Shown: positions 17,323-26,655, numbered from the stretch's first letter. The stretch: DNA of 64,000 nt from Paenirhizobium daejeonense (GCF_014280875.1 NZ_JACLAL010000001.1:558001-622000); one strand, 5' to 3'. Notes: generated by a model from the sequence alone, not told the origin. Translations and numbers: made by a program.

Positions 17323-17592
17323 GGAACCACCTTCAACGGACGACGCGTCGCGGTCCTGTCAACGGATATGAAACTGGAGGGTGAGAGATTGCCGGGAAAT
17401 ACGACACTTCTCTGCGAAGTATGATTTGACACTTATCATGCATTTGTGCGTTGCCGCAAAGGGCTTTCACGCTGTCGCTTGAATTTTGCCCGCCGTCTCA
17501 CGATTTCTCGTCTGGAAGAAACCATTGGCCCGCATGGGCGTTGCATCCCAACGGCGGCGCAGCATGCCGGGCGACACGGTGATCGAGGGAAA

Positions 17593-18498
17593 ATGAAGGT
17601 CAGGGCGGTTTTCAATCGGGATGGCGGTACGTTTAAGACGACCGACATGAAAGAGTATTGTGCCCGCGCGACTGAGGCGTTTCGTGCCGCGGGACACGAA
17701 GTCAAATGTACCGTCGTTGCCGGATCGGAAATACTGAAGGCCCTGCAAAGCGCCGCCGGCGAACCCGGGGTGGAAGCGCTGGTTGCAGGCGGCGGCGACG
17801 GTACAGTTTCGACGGCGGCTGGGATTGCCTGGAAGGAAGGCCTTCCGCTCGGCGTCATCCCCGCCGGCACGATGAATCTCTTTGCCCGATCGCTGAAGAT
17901 ACCGCTTGATATTCACGCCGCGCTCCCTGCGCTGGCGACTGGAACTGTTCAGCCGGTCGATATTTCGACCGCTAACGGAAAGCCATTCGTTCACCAGTTT
18001 TCCGCAGGCATGCATGCACGCATGGTGCGTATGCGAGACTCGATGAACTATGCTTCCCGCTTGGGAAAGATGCGGGCAAACGTGCGTGCGGCTTTCGGTG
18101 TCATGCTGAAGCCTCCTCGATTTGAAGTGATCTTCGACATGGATCACGATGGTCGCGGCGAGCATCGCGTGGTGTCGGCGATCTCGGTCTCCAACAATCC
18201 CTTCGGCAAGAATCCACTGTTCTTTGCAGACGATCTGACGAGCGGCAAGCTCGGCGTTTATCTCACCGATCCTTTGGAGACGGCGGGCGTCGTCAGACTG
18301 GCGGTCGATATCCTGCGCGGGCGGCTGAAGGATAACGAGTCCGTCACCGCCGCGACCGCCGAGGTCGTGAGGCTGCATTTTCCCAAACGTCGCCATGGCG
18401 CGCTATGCGTCATGGACGGCGAACTCCTGCATATGCCGCGCGACGTCGAACTGCGACAGCACCCCGGCGAGTTGAAGGTACTCGTCCCGAGTATGTGA
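17593..18498 (+). CDS. Diacylglycerol-kinase-family lipid kinase
   Basis: 301 residues, DAGK catalytic domain at the N-terminus (AVFNRDGGTFKT at 4-15; ALVAGGGDGTVSTAAGIAWK with the GGDGT nucleotide loop; LGVIPAGTMNLFARSLKIP). C-terminal YegS-like domain (FGKNPLFFADDLTSGKLGVY; VMDGELLHMPRDVEL). It probably phosphorylates a diacylglycerol or related lipid at the inner membrane. Start chosen at 17593, 2 nt after GAGGGA; the 49 upstream in-frame codons are non-coding in character. Confidence 0.88.
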   Translation: MKVRAVFNRDGGTFKTTDMKEYCARATEAFRAAGHEVKCTVVAGSEILKALQSAAGEPGVEALVAGGGDGTVSTAAGIAWKEGLPLGVIPAGTMNLFARSLKIPLDIHAALPALATGTVQPVDISTANGKPFVHQFSAGMHARMVRMRDSMNYASRLGKMRANVRAAFGVMLKPPRFEVIFDMDHDGRGEHRVVSAISVSNNPFGKNPLFFADDLTSGKLGVYLTDPLETAGVVRLAVDILRGRLKDNESVTAATAEVVRLHFPKRRHGALCVMDGELLHMPRDVELRQHPGELKVLVPSM

Positions 18499-18517
18499 GC
18501 AGTTATCTGTCCGGTCC

Positions 18518-19876
18518 TCAGATGCGCGGCAGGTAGGTCTGGTAGTCGAAACTCGAGACGGTGCGCAGGAAGGCGATAGCTTCCTTGCGCTTGGTATCGC
18601 CGTAGATCCGCTGGTATTCGGCGCCGAAGATATCCGCGATGAACGACGAAGCCCTGAAACGGTCGACCGCCGTCAGGAAGTCGTGGGTTAGGATCTCAGG
18701 ATTTTCCGGCGCGGTGTCAGGGCTGGTGACCGGACCCGGATCGAGTGTTTCGTCGAGGCCGAGCAGCATGCCGCCGAGGATTGCCGCAAGCAGCAGATAG
18801 GGGTTGGCATCCGCACCGGCGACGCGGTGCTCGATGCGAGCGGCGGGACCATCCTTATCCGGGATGCGGATTGCCGTGCCTCGATTGCCGAAACCCCAGT
18901 CGATCTTGTCGGGCGCAAACGAACCCGGCTGGAAGCGGCGGAACGAGTTGGCGAAGGGAGCGAAGACGAGCTGGGCTTCCTGCATGGTCTTCAACATGCC
19001 GGCGGTGATCGACTTCAGCTTCACCGGATCGCCGCCCTTGGCGTCGAGGATATTCTTGCCGTCTTTATCGATGATCGACGCATGCACGTGCAGGCCGGAG
19101 CCCGCCTGATCGCCATACGGCTTTGCCATGCAGGTGGCTTTCAGGCCATGACGGCGCGCGGCGAAATCGACCACCCGCTTCAGGTAGATGCAGTCGTCGG
19201 CCGCCGCCAGCGCATCAGGCCGGTGCAGGAGGTTGACCTCGAACTGGCCGGGGCCGAATTCGGCGGTGGTGGCATCGGCCGGCAGTTCCATCTCGTCGCA
19301 GTAGCGGCGCACCGTATCGAGATAGGCTTCCATCGCGGCGGTTGCGCGCATGTCGTAGAGCTGGAAGCCTTCGGCTTCACCTTGCATCACCAGTTCCTTC
19401 GGCGGCATCGGCTTGCCGGTTTCCCGGAAGTCCGGCTGCACGACGTAGAATTCAAGCTCCGTGGCCACAACGGGGGTAAGGCCACGTTCCTCGTAGCGCT
19501 TCAGCACGTTGGCGAGGATTGCGCGCGGGCAGATGTAATGCGGGTTGCCGTCCAGCGTATGCATGGTGGCCAGTACCTGCTTCGAACCGGCCGGGCCCCA
19601 GGGAAGGGTGGTCAGCGAGCGCTTGTCGGCAACACAAATGCCATCGGGATCGCCAAGGGTCAGTGAGATGCGGGTGATGTCGTCATTGTCGTCGCCCCAG
19701 ATGTCGAGCGACTGTGTGGAGGCCGGAAGGCGGACCGCATTTTTCCAGACTTTGTCCTCGGCCTTTATTGGGACCATCTTGCCGCGCAGGTCGCCGTTCA
19801 TGCCGACGAGCAGAACTTCGATGCGCGCAGACGGATCGGCTGCGGAGTTTGAGGCGGCCTTGGACAAATCAGTCAT
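18518..19876 (-). CDS. Glutamine synthetase family ligase (gamma-glutamylputrescine synthetase-like)
   Basis: 452 residues. GS beta-grasp and catalytic barrel motifs are present: VVATELEFYVVQPD, TTAEFGPGQFEVNL, GLKATCMAKPYGDQAGSGLH, RFQPGSFAPDKIDWGFGNRG and RIEHRVAGADANPYLLLAAI. It lacks the adenylylation loop of housekeeping GlnA and ends at the shorter length of PuuA-type enzymes, which join glutamate to polyamines in the first step of putrescine breakdown. The divergent class III aminotransferase fits polyamine catabolism. Polyamine specificity is inferred from context and family. Confidence 0.85.
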   Translation of the reverse strand: MTDLSKAASNSAADPSARIEVLLVGMNGDLRGKMVPIKAEDKVWKNAVRLPASTQSLDIWGDDNDDITRISLTLGDPDGICVADKRSLTTLPWGPAGSKQVLATMHTLDGNPHYICPRAILANVLKRYEERGLTPVVATELEFYVVQPDFRETGKPMPPKELVMQGEAEGFQLYDMRATAAMEAYLDTVRRYCDEMELPADATTAEFGPGQFEVNLLHRPDALAAADDCIYLKRVVDFAARRHGLKATCMAKPYGDQAGSGLHVHASIIDKDGKNILDAKGGDPVKLKSITAGMLKTMQEAQLVFAPFANSFRRFQPGSFAPDKIDWGFGNRGTAIRIPDKDGPAARIEHRVAGADANPYLLLAAILGGMLLGLDETLDPGPVTSPDTAPENPEILTHDFLTAVDRFRASSFIADIFGAEYQRIYGDTKRKEAIAFLRTVSSFDYQTYLPRI

Positions 19877-20081
19877 GAAAAATGCTTCTCGCTGGCGAAT
19901 TGAGGGGCGATTTGGCCGCAGGAAGTGGGAAATCGACGCCCTTGCCAAACGCATTTTGGAAGGTCATGTTCGTAGCCGATAAACTTCCGCCTTTCAATCA
20001 GGCAAGGTAGACGACCCCGCGGACCGGCCTTTACGGGCTCATCCAGCTCCGTCGTTCGCCCTTGCTCCGGGGAATAACGCA

Positions 20082-21452
20082 ATGACGACAACTGCCGCTG
20101 TCCTTTCCAATCTCGCCGCCATCGACGCCGCCCATCACCTGCATCCATTCTCCGACATGAAGAAGCTGAATGCAGCCGGTACCAAGATCATCAACCGGGC
20201 TGAAGGCGTGCACATCTGGGATTCGAATGGCAAGCAGTATCTCGACGCTTTCGCCGGCCTGTGGTGCGTGAACGTCGGCTATGGCAGGAACTCCATTGCC
20301 GAGGCAGCCTATGCCCAGATGCAGGAACTGCCTTATTACAACACTTTTTTCGGCACCACGACGCCGCCGACCACGCTGCTTGCCCAGAAGATCGCGAGCT
20401 TTACCGGTCCGACGCTGAAACATGTCTTTTTCACCAACTCCGGTTCCGAGGCTTCCGATACGTGGTTCCGCATGGCGCGCGTCTACTGGAAGGCGCTGGG
20501 CCATGAGACCAAGACGATGGTGATCGCCCGCAAGAACGCCTATCACGGCTCGACGGTTGCCGGCGCTTCGCTCGGCGGCATGAAGTGGATGCATGAGCAG
20601 GGCAACCTGCCGATCCCCGGCATCGCCCATATCAACCAGCCCTATTGGTATGCAGAGGGTGGCGATCTTTCACCGGAGGAATTCGGCCTCAAGGTTGCCA
20701 AGGAACTTGAGGACAAGATCCTCGAACTCGGCGAAGAAAACGTCGCCGCTTTCGTTGCCGAGCCGATCCAGGGCGCGGGCGGCGTCATCGTTCCGCCGTC
20801 GACCTATTGGCCGGAAATCAAGCGTATCGCCAAGAAGTACAACATCCTGCTCGTCGCCGATGAAGTCATCTGCGGCTTCGGTCGTCTCGGCACCTGGTTC
20901 GGTCACCAGTATTACGATTTCGAGCCCGATCTTGCCCCGATTGCCAAGGGCCTGTCTTCCGGCTACCTGCCGATCGGTGGTGTGCTCGTCTCCGACCGCG
21001 TTGCAAAGGTGATGGTCGAGGAACTGGGCGATTTCTATCACGGCTACACCTATTCCGGTCATCCGGTTTCCGCCGCCGCGGCCATCGAGAACCTGCGTAT
21101 CATCGAGGAAGAACGGCTGGTCGAACGTGTGCGCGATGACGTCGGTCCCTATCTTGCGCAGGCGCTTGCCTCGCTCGCCGATCACGACCTCGTCGGCGAA
21201 GCCGTCAGCGTCGGCCTCATGGGCGCGGTTCAGATCGCAGCCGACAAGTCGACCCGCCGTCGCTACTCCAAGCCTGATGATGTCGGCACGCTTGTGCGTA
21301 ACCAATGCGTTGCCGACGGCGTCATCCTGCGCGCCACCGGCGACCGCATGCTGTTCTCGCCGCCGCTCGTCATCTCTCGCTCGGAGATCGACCAGGCGGT
21401 CGACACGCTGCGTAAGGGCCTCGACTGGTTGAAGGACAACCACAAGGAATAG
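20082..21452 (+). CDS. Class III (omega) aminotransferase, putrescine/polyamine type
   Basis: 456-residue PLP enzyme of the omega-amino acid:pyruvate/SpuC group. FTNSGSEASDTWFRMARVYW (phosphate binding), AYHGSTVAGASLGG, AEPIQGAGGVIVPP, LLVADEVICGFGRLGTWFG (cofactor Asp) and the Schiff-base lysine in LAPIAKGLSSGYLPIGGVLV are all present. Expected to transfer an amino group from a diamine or omega-amino acid to pyruvate. GGGGAA lies 8 nt before the ATG. It is divergent from the PuuA-like ligase across 205 bp, and together they look like a polyamine-catabolic pair. Confidence 0.9.
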   Translation: MTTTAAVLSNLAAIDAAHHLHPFSDMKKLNAAGTKIINRAEGVHIWDSNGKQYLDAFAGLWCVNVGYGRNSIAEAAYAQMQELPYYNTFFGTTTPPTTLLAQKIASFTGPTLKHVFFTNSGSEASDTWFRMARVYWKALGHETKTMVIARKNAYHGSTVAGASLGGMKWMHEQGNLPIPGIAHINQPYWYAEGGDLSPEEFGLKVAKELEDKILELGEENVAAFVAEPIQGAGGVIVPPSTYWPEIKRIAKKYNILLVADEVICGFGRLGTWFGHQYYDFEPDLAPIAKGLSSGYLPIGGVLVSDRVAKVMVEELGDFYHGYTYSGHPVSAAAAIENLRIIEEERLVERVRDDVGPYLAQALASLADHDLVGEAVSVGLMGAVQIAADKSTRRRYSKPDDVGTLVRNQCVADGVILRATGDRMLFSPPLVISRSEIDQAVDTLRKGLDWLKDNHKE

Positions 21453-21462
21453 GCTGATAGCA

Positions 21463-21493
21463 AAAAGGCCGGCGTTTCGCCGGCCTTTTCATT
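21463..21493 (+). terminator. Terminator after omega-aminotransferase
   Basis: Perfect 12-bp stem AAAAGGCCGGCG/CGCCGGCCTTTT around a TTT loop, ending in TTTTCATTTT. It is 10 bp downstream of the stop codon and could also serve the convergent DUF2218 gene. Confidence 0.88.
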
Positions 21494-21511
21494 TTGCTGG
21501 CCACTGATCGT

Positions 21512-21799
21512 TCAGGCGGCCTTCCAGTCGAACGGAAGCGGTGCCTCGCGGAAGGCGAAGCGGTCGAGATGGCTCGATACGACGCCCTTCATCCGCTCCA
21601 GAACTTCCTGGGAAACCGCTTCGACTTCCACCGTCAGCGCGGTTTCATCGGCGCTCATCGTGGCGACCGCTTCGGAAAAGCGGACGATACCGCTCTTCTC
21701 TCCGAGTTCGACCTCGAGCTTGTGTGACCAGTGCTTGCAAAGCTGCTGCAGGTATTTCCAGCCGCTTTCTGTCGGCACGATGGCGATTGCCTTGGTCAT
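21512..21799 (-). CDS. DUF2218 protein
   Basis: 95-residue soluble protein matching the DUF2218 pattern (ARxxKYLQQLCKHWSHK-like start, FSEAVATMSADETALTVEVE, VSSHLDRFAFREAPLPFDW near the C-terminus). The function is not established; in other bacteria DUF2218 domains occur beside or fused to siderophore-interacting reductases. It starts 2 bp after the PadR gene ends, so the two form an operon and DUF2218 is the probable controlled function. AAAGGA precedes the ATG. Confidence 0.85.
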   Translation of the reverse strand: MTKAIAIVPTESGWKYLQQLCKHWSHKLEVELGEKSGIVRFSEAVATMSADETALTVEVEAVSQEVLERMKGVVSSHLDRFAFREAPLPFDWKAA

Positions 21800-21801
21800 G
21801 T

Positions 21802-22383
21802 TCAGATCCTTTCGATCTTGCTGGCCGCTTCGTCGAGAATGCGGGCGACTTCAAGCTGTGTTTCGCGGCTGACGCCATCCTGCGAGAGGCGGTCCTGGAG
21901 GGCTGCCTTGAGGTTTTGCATGGCGCGGCGCACCGGAGCTGCGTCCGTGCGTTCGCTGACCTTGGCAAGCGCCTCGAGACGAGCCATGGCGACCTTGACC
22001 TCTTCCGCCCGTTCCGCCAGATGCTGACGCCCGGCTTCGGTGATGGCAAGCAGCTTGCGCGGGCCTTCGCTAGCTTCCTCTTCTGCTAGCCCCATGTCGA
22101 GGAGCAGCGTCATGGTGGGGTAGACCACGCCCGGGCTCGGCGCATAGGCGCCGCCAGAGCGGTTCTCTATCTCGCGGATCAGGTCGTAGCCATGGCGGGG
22201 CTGTTCCTCGATGAGTTTCAGGAGCACGAGCCGCAGCTCGCCGCCCTCGAACATGCGGCGGCGTTCACCGCCCCGACCGCGTCCCCGAGGGCCTTCCGGG
22301 CCACCGCCGAAGAAACCGTGCCGCACGGCGTGCCAGCCGTGATCATGTTCGTGTCCGTTTCGTCCAAAATGAAAGTGTCTCAT
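21802..22383 (-). CDS. PadR-family regulator with His-rich N-terminus
   Basis: 193 residues. Residues 1-20 are very histidine-rich (HFHFGRNGHEHDHGWHAVRH), followed by a Gly/Arg linker, then the PadR winged HTH (LRLVLLKLIEEQPRHGYDLI; GAYAPSPGVVYPTMTLLLDM) and a C-terminal helical dimer domain. A His-rich lead next to PadR resembles the E. coli YqjI nickel/iron-responsive repressor, so metal sensing is inferred. A palindromic site lies about 37 bp upstream. It is cotranscribed with the DUF2218 gene. Confidence 0.9.
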   Translation of the reverse strand: MRHFHFGRNGHEHDHGWHAVRHGFFGGGPEGPRGRGRGGERRRMFEGGELRLVLLKLIEEQPRHGYDLIREIENRSGGAYAPSPGVVYPTMTLLLDMGLAEEEASEGPRKLLAITEAGRQHLAERAEEVKVAMARLEALAKVSERTDAAPVRRAMQNLKAALQDRLSQDGVSRETQLEVARILDEAASKIERI

Positions 22384-22419
22384 GGTGATCAGTTCCTTTT
22401 GACTGTGTTTAATTGCATC

Positions 22420-22433
22420 TAAGATATATCGTA
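22420..22433. promoter_or_regulatory. Candidate PadR operator
   Basis: TAAGATATATCGTA is a 14-bp near-palindrome with the self-complementary core GATATATC; only one symmetric pair fails. It lies just upstream of the PadR start in an AT-rich promoter region, as expected for autoregulation. Confidence 0.45.
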
Positions 22434-22569
22434 AGTCTATCTATGCAAGAGGCCCGTCGAATTTTTTCCGATGCGGGGATTGGCAAGTGGGAGCAATACG
22501 GCCCTTGGAGGTGTGAGCGCGTTGGCGTATCGTCGGCCGCATCGAGGCATCAGGAAGGCATTGAACGAC

Positions 22570-23043
22570 ATGGCTGGCAAGCAGCACGAATACCGTGTGA
22601 CGGTGACCTGGCAGGGAAATATGGGGACCGGTACGTCTGGTTATCGCGAATACGGTCGGGACCATGTGATCTCGGCGGACGGTAAGCCGGACATTCCCGG
22701 ATCTTCCGATCCGGCTTTCCGCGGCGATGGGGCTCGCTGGAACCCCGAGGACTTGCTGGTTGCCTCGCTGTCAGCCTGTCATAAACTCTGGTACCTGCAT
22801 TTCTGCGCGGTATCCGGCGTTATCGTGATCGCCTACGAGGATCACGCCGAAGGCACGATGGTGATGGATGAGGATGGGGCCGGCCGCTTCACCGAAGTCA
22901 TCCTGAAACCTCGGGTGACGATCAAGGCCGGTACCTATCCACAGCTCGCAGCCGAACTGCACGGCGATGCTCATGAGAAGTGTTTCATCGCCAATTCGGT
23001 GAATTTCCCGGTGCGGTGTGAACCGGTCATCAGCGAGGAGTGA
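22570..23043 (+). CDS. OsmC-family peroxide-detoxifying protein
   Basis: 157 residues of the OsmC/Ohr fold. The two redox cysteines lie in LVASLSACHKLWYLHFCAVS and HEKCFIANSVNFPV, the YhfA/OsmC arrangement. OsmC proteins reduce organic hydroperoxides with a thiol donor. The start follows a weak AGGAAGG; 33 upstream in-frame codons are not convincing. It is divergent from PadR-DUF2218 and converges on the GT39 gene (9-bp gap). Confidence 0.9.
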   Translation: MAGKQHEYRVTVTWQGNMGTGTSGYREYGRDHVISADGKPDIPGSSDPAFRGDGARWNPEDLLVASLSACHKLWYLHFCAVSGVIVIAYEDHAEGTMVMDEDGAGRFTEVILKPRVTIKAGTYPQLAAELHGDAHEKCFIANSVNFPVRCEPVISEE

Positions 23044-23052
23044 GGAAACCTC

Positions 23053-24558
23053 TCACTCTGCCTTGGGATAGATGTAGCTATAGGCGAAATGATAGAGATC
23101 GCCGTTCCGGCTGAAATGATAGGGCAGGGCAACCGTTTTGATACCAGAAACGGCGAGCCCGCCATGTTCGGATAGCCAAGCGGCAAGGCCATCCGGCAAG
23201 GGCAGGTCTGCCTTGCCGCGATTGCGCCAGACAACCAGAATCGGATGTGTGCTGTCAAAGGCGAAAGGCCTGAGGAAGGCTTCGTATCCTGGCAGCATCA
23301 CAGGAACGTCAGGTTCCTGCAGGCGTATATTGCCGGCCATCTGCTGGTCTGAGGTAAGGATCAGCGAGGGCTTGTTCGGACCGCTCGCGATGATTTCCTG
23401 CACGGCCTGACCATAAGGCACGTTATTCTTTTCATAGCGCCCCGTCATGCCATGGATCGGAATGCGGACCAGCAGGATGAGCGGGATTATCACCATCGCG
23501 CCGATACCGATCGGCATGAAGCGCGGGAGGAGGCGTTCATTTGCAACGCCGGCCGCTTCCAGCTTCAGGCAGAGGTACAGCGGCAGCACGATGAAGAACG
23601 GCGTCAGCCAACGATCCTTGATCTGTGTTGCACCACCGAAGACGATAAGCAGCACGATAGCAGCAGCCGTAATCAGCATGATGCGCCCGATCATACGGCT
23701 CCATGGGCTGGATGCCGAGAGTGCACGGGTCAAGTCGCGCCCAAAGGCGATGGCGAACACCACCAGCGTAATGATGGAGAAGCCGACGGCGGCGGCCACC
23801 AGCGAAAACAGCCCCGTATTGATCTGTCCCAGCTTGCTGGTCGCGCCCGTTGACGTCAGTTTTCCGATCGTGCGTCCGGTTGCTACATCGAGATTGTCGA
23901 GGAACCAGAGCCCGTGCGGTAGCGCGACAAGGGCGGCGACCGCGACCATGACGAGAACGCGCCAGTCGAGCACGCGACGACGGAACTCCGGATCCATCAG
24001 CATGGCCAGCGCGGCAGCTGCCGGCAGGAGCACGAAATTGTACTTGGCGATGAAGCCGAGGCCGATCGCAACGCCGGTCAAAGCATAGTTCAGGATGTTC
24101 GGCGACTTGATCGCCCGGATCAGTGCGAAGAAGAACAGGCAGGCCGCAAATATCACCGCGACGGTGTGGGTGAGGTCGCGCTGTGCCTCGAAGCTGACCT
24201 GCGGCATGGTCAGGAGACCGAGGGTCGCCACAATGACCAGATCGCGCGAGCGCAGGACCATCGCTGCTGTCAGGGCAAACAGCGAATAGGAGGCAAACAG
24301 GATGAGGTTCTTCAGAACGGAGAGGGACGCAAGCGTCGGCCCCAGAACCTGCTCTGCACCATATTGCAGCCAGTTGTAGAGTGGTGGCTGGCTGTCATAT
24401 CCGACGGCAAGCCACTGGGCGAGGAACAGCTGCTGCCCCTCGTCGAGTTCCAGCTCATGCGGAAGAACGAGCCGCACGGCGACGTTCGCGATGAAATAGA
24501 CCGCAAGCAGCAGGAAGAGAAGCTGCGGCCGCTGCCGAAGCGCGGCGACCACGCTCAC
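23053..24558 (-). CDS. GT39-family polyprenyl-phosphate-sugar glycosyltransferase (ArnT/Rgt-like)
   Basis: 501-residue integral membrane protein with about eleven helices. Near the N-terminus the PMT/ArnT catalytic loop is visible as HELELDEGQQLFLAQWL with acidic residues, followed by SQPPLYNWLQYG. Such enzymes move a sugar from an undecaprenyl/dodecaprenyl carrier to lipid A or LPS core in the periplasm. It starts with GTG that overlaps the stop codon of the upstream GT2 gene (GTGA), so the two are translationally coupled: GT2 makes the lipid-linked sugar, this enzyme uses it. In rhizobia the matching known pair transfers galacturonic acid (Rgt enzymes); the sugar here is inferred. Confidence 0.85.
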   Translation of the reverse strand: MSVVAALRQRPQLLFLLLAVYFIANVAVRLVLPHELELDEGQQLFLAQWLAVGYDSQPPLYNWLQYGAEQVLGPTLASLSVLKNLILFASYSLFALTAAMVLRSRDLVIVATLGLLTMPQVSFEAQRDLTHTVAVIFAACLFFFALIRAIKSPNILNYALTGVAIGLGFIAKYNFVLLPAAAALAMLMDPEFRRRVLDWRVLVMVAVAALVALPHGLWFLDNLDVATGRTIGKLTSTGATSKLGQINTGLFSLVAAAVGFSIITLVVFAIAFGRDLTRALSASSPWSRMIGRIMLITAAAIVLLIVFGGATQIKDRWLTPFFIVLPLYLCLKLEAAGVANERLLPRFMPIGIGAMVIIPLILLVRIPIHGMTGRYEKNNVPYGQAVQEIIASGPNKPSLILTSDQQMAGNIRLQEPDVPVMLPGYEAFLRPFAFDSTHPILVVWRNRGKADLPLPDGLAAWLSEHGGLAVSGIKTVALPYHFSRNGDLYHFAYSYIYPKAE

Positions 24559-25556
24559 GCGTCCTTCTGATAGGTCTTGCGTACCACGTAGTTCTTCTGC
24601 GTATCCGAGGAGCGCGTCAGCATCTCGGCGAGAATGCCGGTGGTGATCATCTGGATGGAGGTTAGGAAAAGCATGACGCCGATCAGCAGCAGCGGACGCG
24701 TGCCGATGCTCTCGCCGAGACCGAACTTCACCCAGAAGAGATAAAGCAGGATCAGCGAGCTGATGGCGCCGATGATGAGGCCGATCGTGCCGAAGAAGTG
24801 GCCGGGCCGCTGCTTGAAACGCATGAAGAACAGCACCGACAGAAGGTCGAGAAACACGCGGATGGTACGCGAGATGCCGTACTTGGATTCACCGAACTGG
24901 CGGGCATGGTGCGTGACGACCACTTCCCCGATCCGCGAGCTGGGCACAACCGAGGCCACCCAGGCCGGAATGAATCGGTGCATGCCGCCGAGGATGCGGA
25001 CCTGCTTGATGACCGCCGAGCGATAGAGTTTCAATCCACAGCCGTTGTCATGGATCTTAACGCCAGTAGCGGAGCCGATGAGATAGTTGGCGCACCAGGA
25101 AGGGATCTTGCGCAAAACCAGTGCGTCCTGTCGTGCCTTGCGCCAGCCGCAGAGAAGATCGAGGTCGCGGGCGTTCAGTTCTGCCACCATGGACGGAATG
25201 TCGTAGGGGTCGTTCTGCAGGTCGCCGTCGAGCGTCGCGATCAGTCGGCCGCGCGAGGCGTCGAAACCGGCCTGCAGACCCGAAGCCTTGCCGAAATTGC
25301 GCTGGAATTCGACGATGCGCAGGTCGAGGCCCTCGCGGTCGAGGTAGGAACGCGCATAGGAAAGCGTGCGATCCGTCGAGCCGTCATCGATCAGGATGAG
25401 TTCCCAGCTCTTGTCGAAGCCCTTCATCGCGTCGCAGATGCGGTCGATCAGCGGGCCAAGGCTCTCCTCTTCGTTCATGACGGGCACGACGAGCGACAAC
25501 TCGACCTCGTAGGTGGCACCGTCTTCAATAGGCTGGGAGAGGCGTTCGAACGACAC
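24555..25556 (-). CDS. GT2 polyprenyl-phosphate glycosyltransferase (ArnC/RgtE-like)
   Basis: 333 residues from the GTG at 25556 (GGAG 10 nt upstream). GT-A domain motifs: LSLVVPVMNEEESLGPLIDR, LILIDDGSTDRTLSYARSYL (first DxD), ATLDGDLQNDPYDIPSMV and CGWRKARQDALVLRKIPSW. Two C-terminal membrane helices follow (FGTIGLIIGAISSLILLYLF; PLLLIGVMLFLTSIQMITTG). Likely synthesises a polyprenyl-phosphate sugar on the cytoplasmic face for the coupled GT39 enzyme. A longer frame to 25667 exists but would overlap the divergent gene and adds an uncharacteristic lead. Confidence 0.87.
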   Translation of the reverse strand: MSFERLSQPIEDGATYEVELSLVVPVMNEEESLGPLIDRICDAMKGFDKSWELILIDDGSTDRTLSYARSYLDREGLDLRIVEFQRNFGKASGLQAGFDASRGRLIATLDGDLQNDPYDIPSMVAELNARDLDLLCGWRKARQDALVLRKIPSWCANYLIGSATGVKIHDNGCGLKLYRSAVIKQVRILGGMHRFIPAWVASVVPSSRIGEVVVTHHARQFGESKYGISRTIRVFLDLLSVLFFMRFKQRPGHFFGTIGLIIGAISSLILLYLFWVKFGLGESIGTRPLLLIGVMLFLTSIQMITTGILAEMLTRSSDTQKNYVVRKTYQKDA

Positions 25557-25647
25557 TGGGAAAGGACTCCGGAAATTGCTGGCTTTTGCTGGGCCGTTTG
25601 TTATAGGAACTACGCATTGAGCGCAATTCGGAACTTTTAATACCGCC

Positions 25648-26622
25648 ATGCAGAGCGATGCGGCCATGCGCCGCCCTTCGGCATTCGCCCGTCATCGGCT
25701 TACGCTGATCGCGCTGGCCGCCATTCTCGCCTATGCCGTCTTCGTGCATTACATCTGGGGCTGGTCGACGATTTTCGCCGAATGGCGGGGGATCGGATAT
25801 GGCACCGTAGCACTCGCCATCGGGCTCCTTGTGTCGACCTATTTCGTCCGCGCCTGGCGGCTTTACGATTACTTTCCGAGGCAGACGGGTGGGCGTTTTA
25901 TCGAACTCTTCCATCTTGCCCAGGTGCACAACCTCCTGAACATCATGCTTCCCTTCCGCAGCGGCGAGACCAGTTTTCCGCTGTTGATGCGCACCGAATT
26001 CGGCGTGCCGCTGCTGCACGGAACCTCGGCGCTGATGGTCATGCGGCTTCTGGACCTGCATGCCCTTCTGGCGGCGGGTGGCTTAGGGCTGGTTCTGGAG
26101 TCCGAAAACAAGCTGTGGCCGGCGCTGACATGGCTCGCCTTCCTGCTTGCCCCCATTCCGGCCTATCTGGCCAAAGGGCCGGTCCTCCGGCTGCTGAAGC
26201 CGAAGCTCAAGGGTAAAATCGGCCGTATTCTTGAGGGTATCGAAGACGGTTTGCCTGCAACGCTTGCGGGGCTTTTGCGCGCTTGGGTCGTCACGGTGAT
26301 CAACTGGGGTGTCAAGGTGGCGGTGTTCGCATGGGCGCTTGGCCTGATGGGCGTCGCGCCGATTGCCGCGAGCTTCGGCGGCGCGCTTGGCGGAGAGCTT
26401 TCTTCGGTTCTCCCCTTTCACGCTCCGGCGGGTGTCGGTACCTATCCGGCAGGCATCGTCGCCGGGGCGCTTGCGCTGGGTGCTCCGGCCGGAAAGGCCG
26501 CGGTTGAATTGCTCGGCAAGGCAGCGGTCAACATGCACCTGATCATCATGCTGTCGGCCCTGATCGGCGCTGCGGTCTCGCTGTTGCTGAATGGCCTTCG
26601 CAAGCTGGTTGCCGGCCGCTGA
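25648..26622 (+). CDS. Flippase-like membrane protein (LPG synthase TM family)
   Basis: 324 residues, about eight membrane helices. Family signature: VSTYFVRAWRLYDYF, LAQVHNLLNIMLPFRSGETS (the PxRxGE-type motif) and GELSSVLPFHAPAGVGTYPA (the GxG motif of UPF0104/AglD-like proteins). Members accompany glycolipid synthesis and are proposed to flip or supply lipid-linked substrates. It is divergent (91 bp) from the GT2/GT39 pair and likely acts with them. Start could also be the ATG at 25666. Confidence 0.83.
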   Translation: MQSDAAMRRPSAFARHRLTLIALAAILAYAVFVHYIWGWSTIFAEWRGIGYGTVALAIGLLVSTYFVRAWRLYDYFPRQTGGRFIELFHLAQVHNLLNIMLPFRSGETSFPLLMRTEFGVPLLHGTSALMVMRLLDLHALLAAGGLGLVLESENKLWPALTWLAFLLAPIPAYLAKGPVLRLLKPKLKGKIGRILEGIEDGLPATLAGLLRAWVVTVINWGVKVAVFAWALGLMGVAPIAASFGGALGGELSSVLPFHAPAGVGTYPAGIVAGALALGAPAGKAAVELLGKAAVNMHLIIMLSALIGAAVSLLLNGLRKLVAGR

Positions 26623-26655
26623 GATCGCAGCCGGCGTTTATTTGCCTGATAGGCC

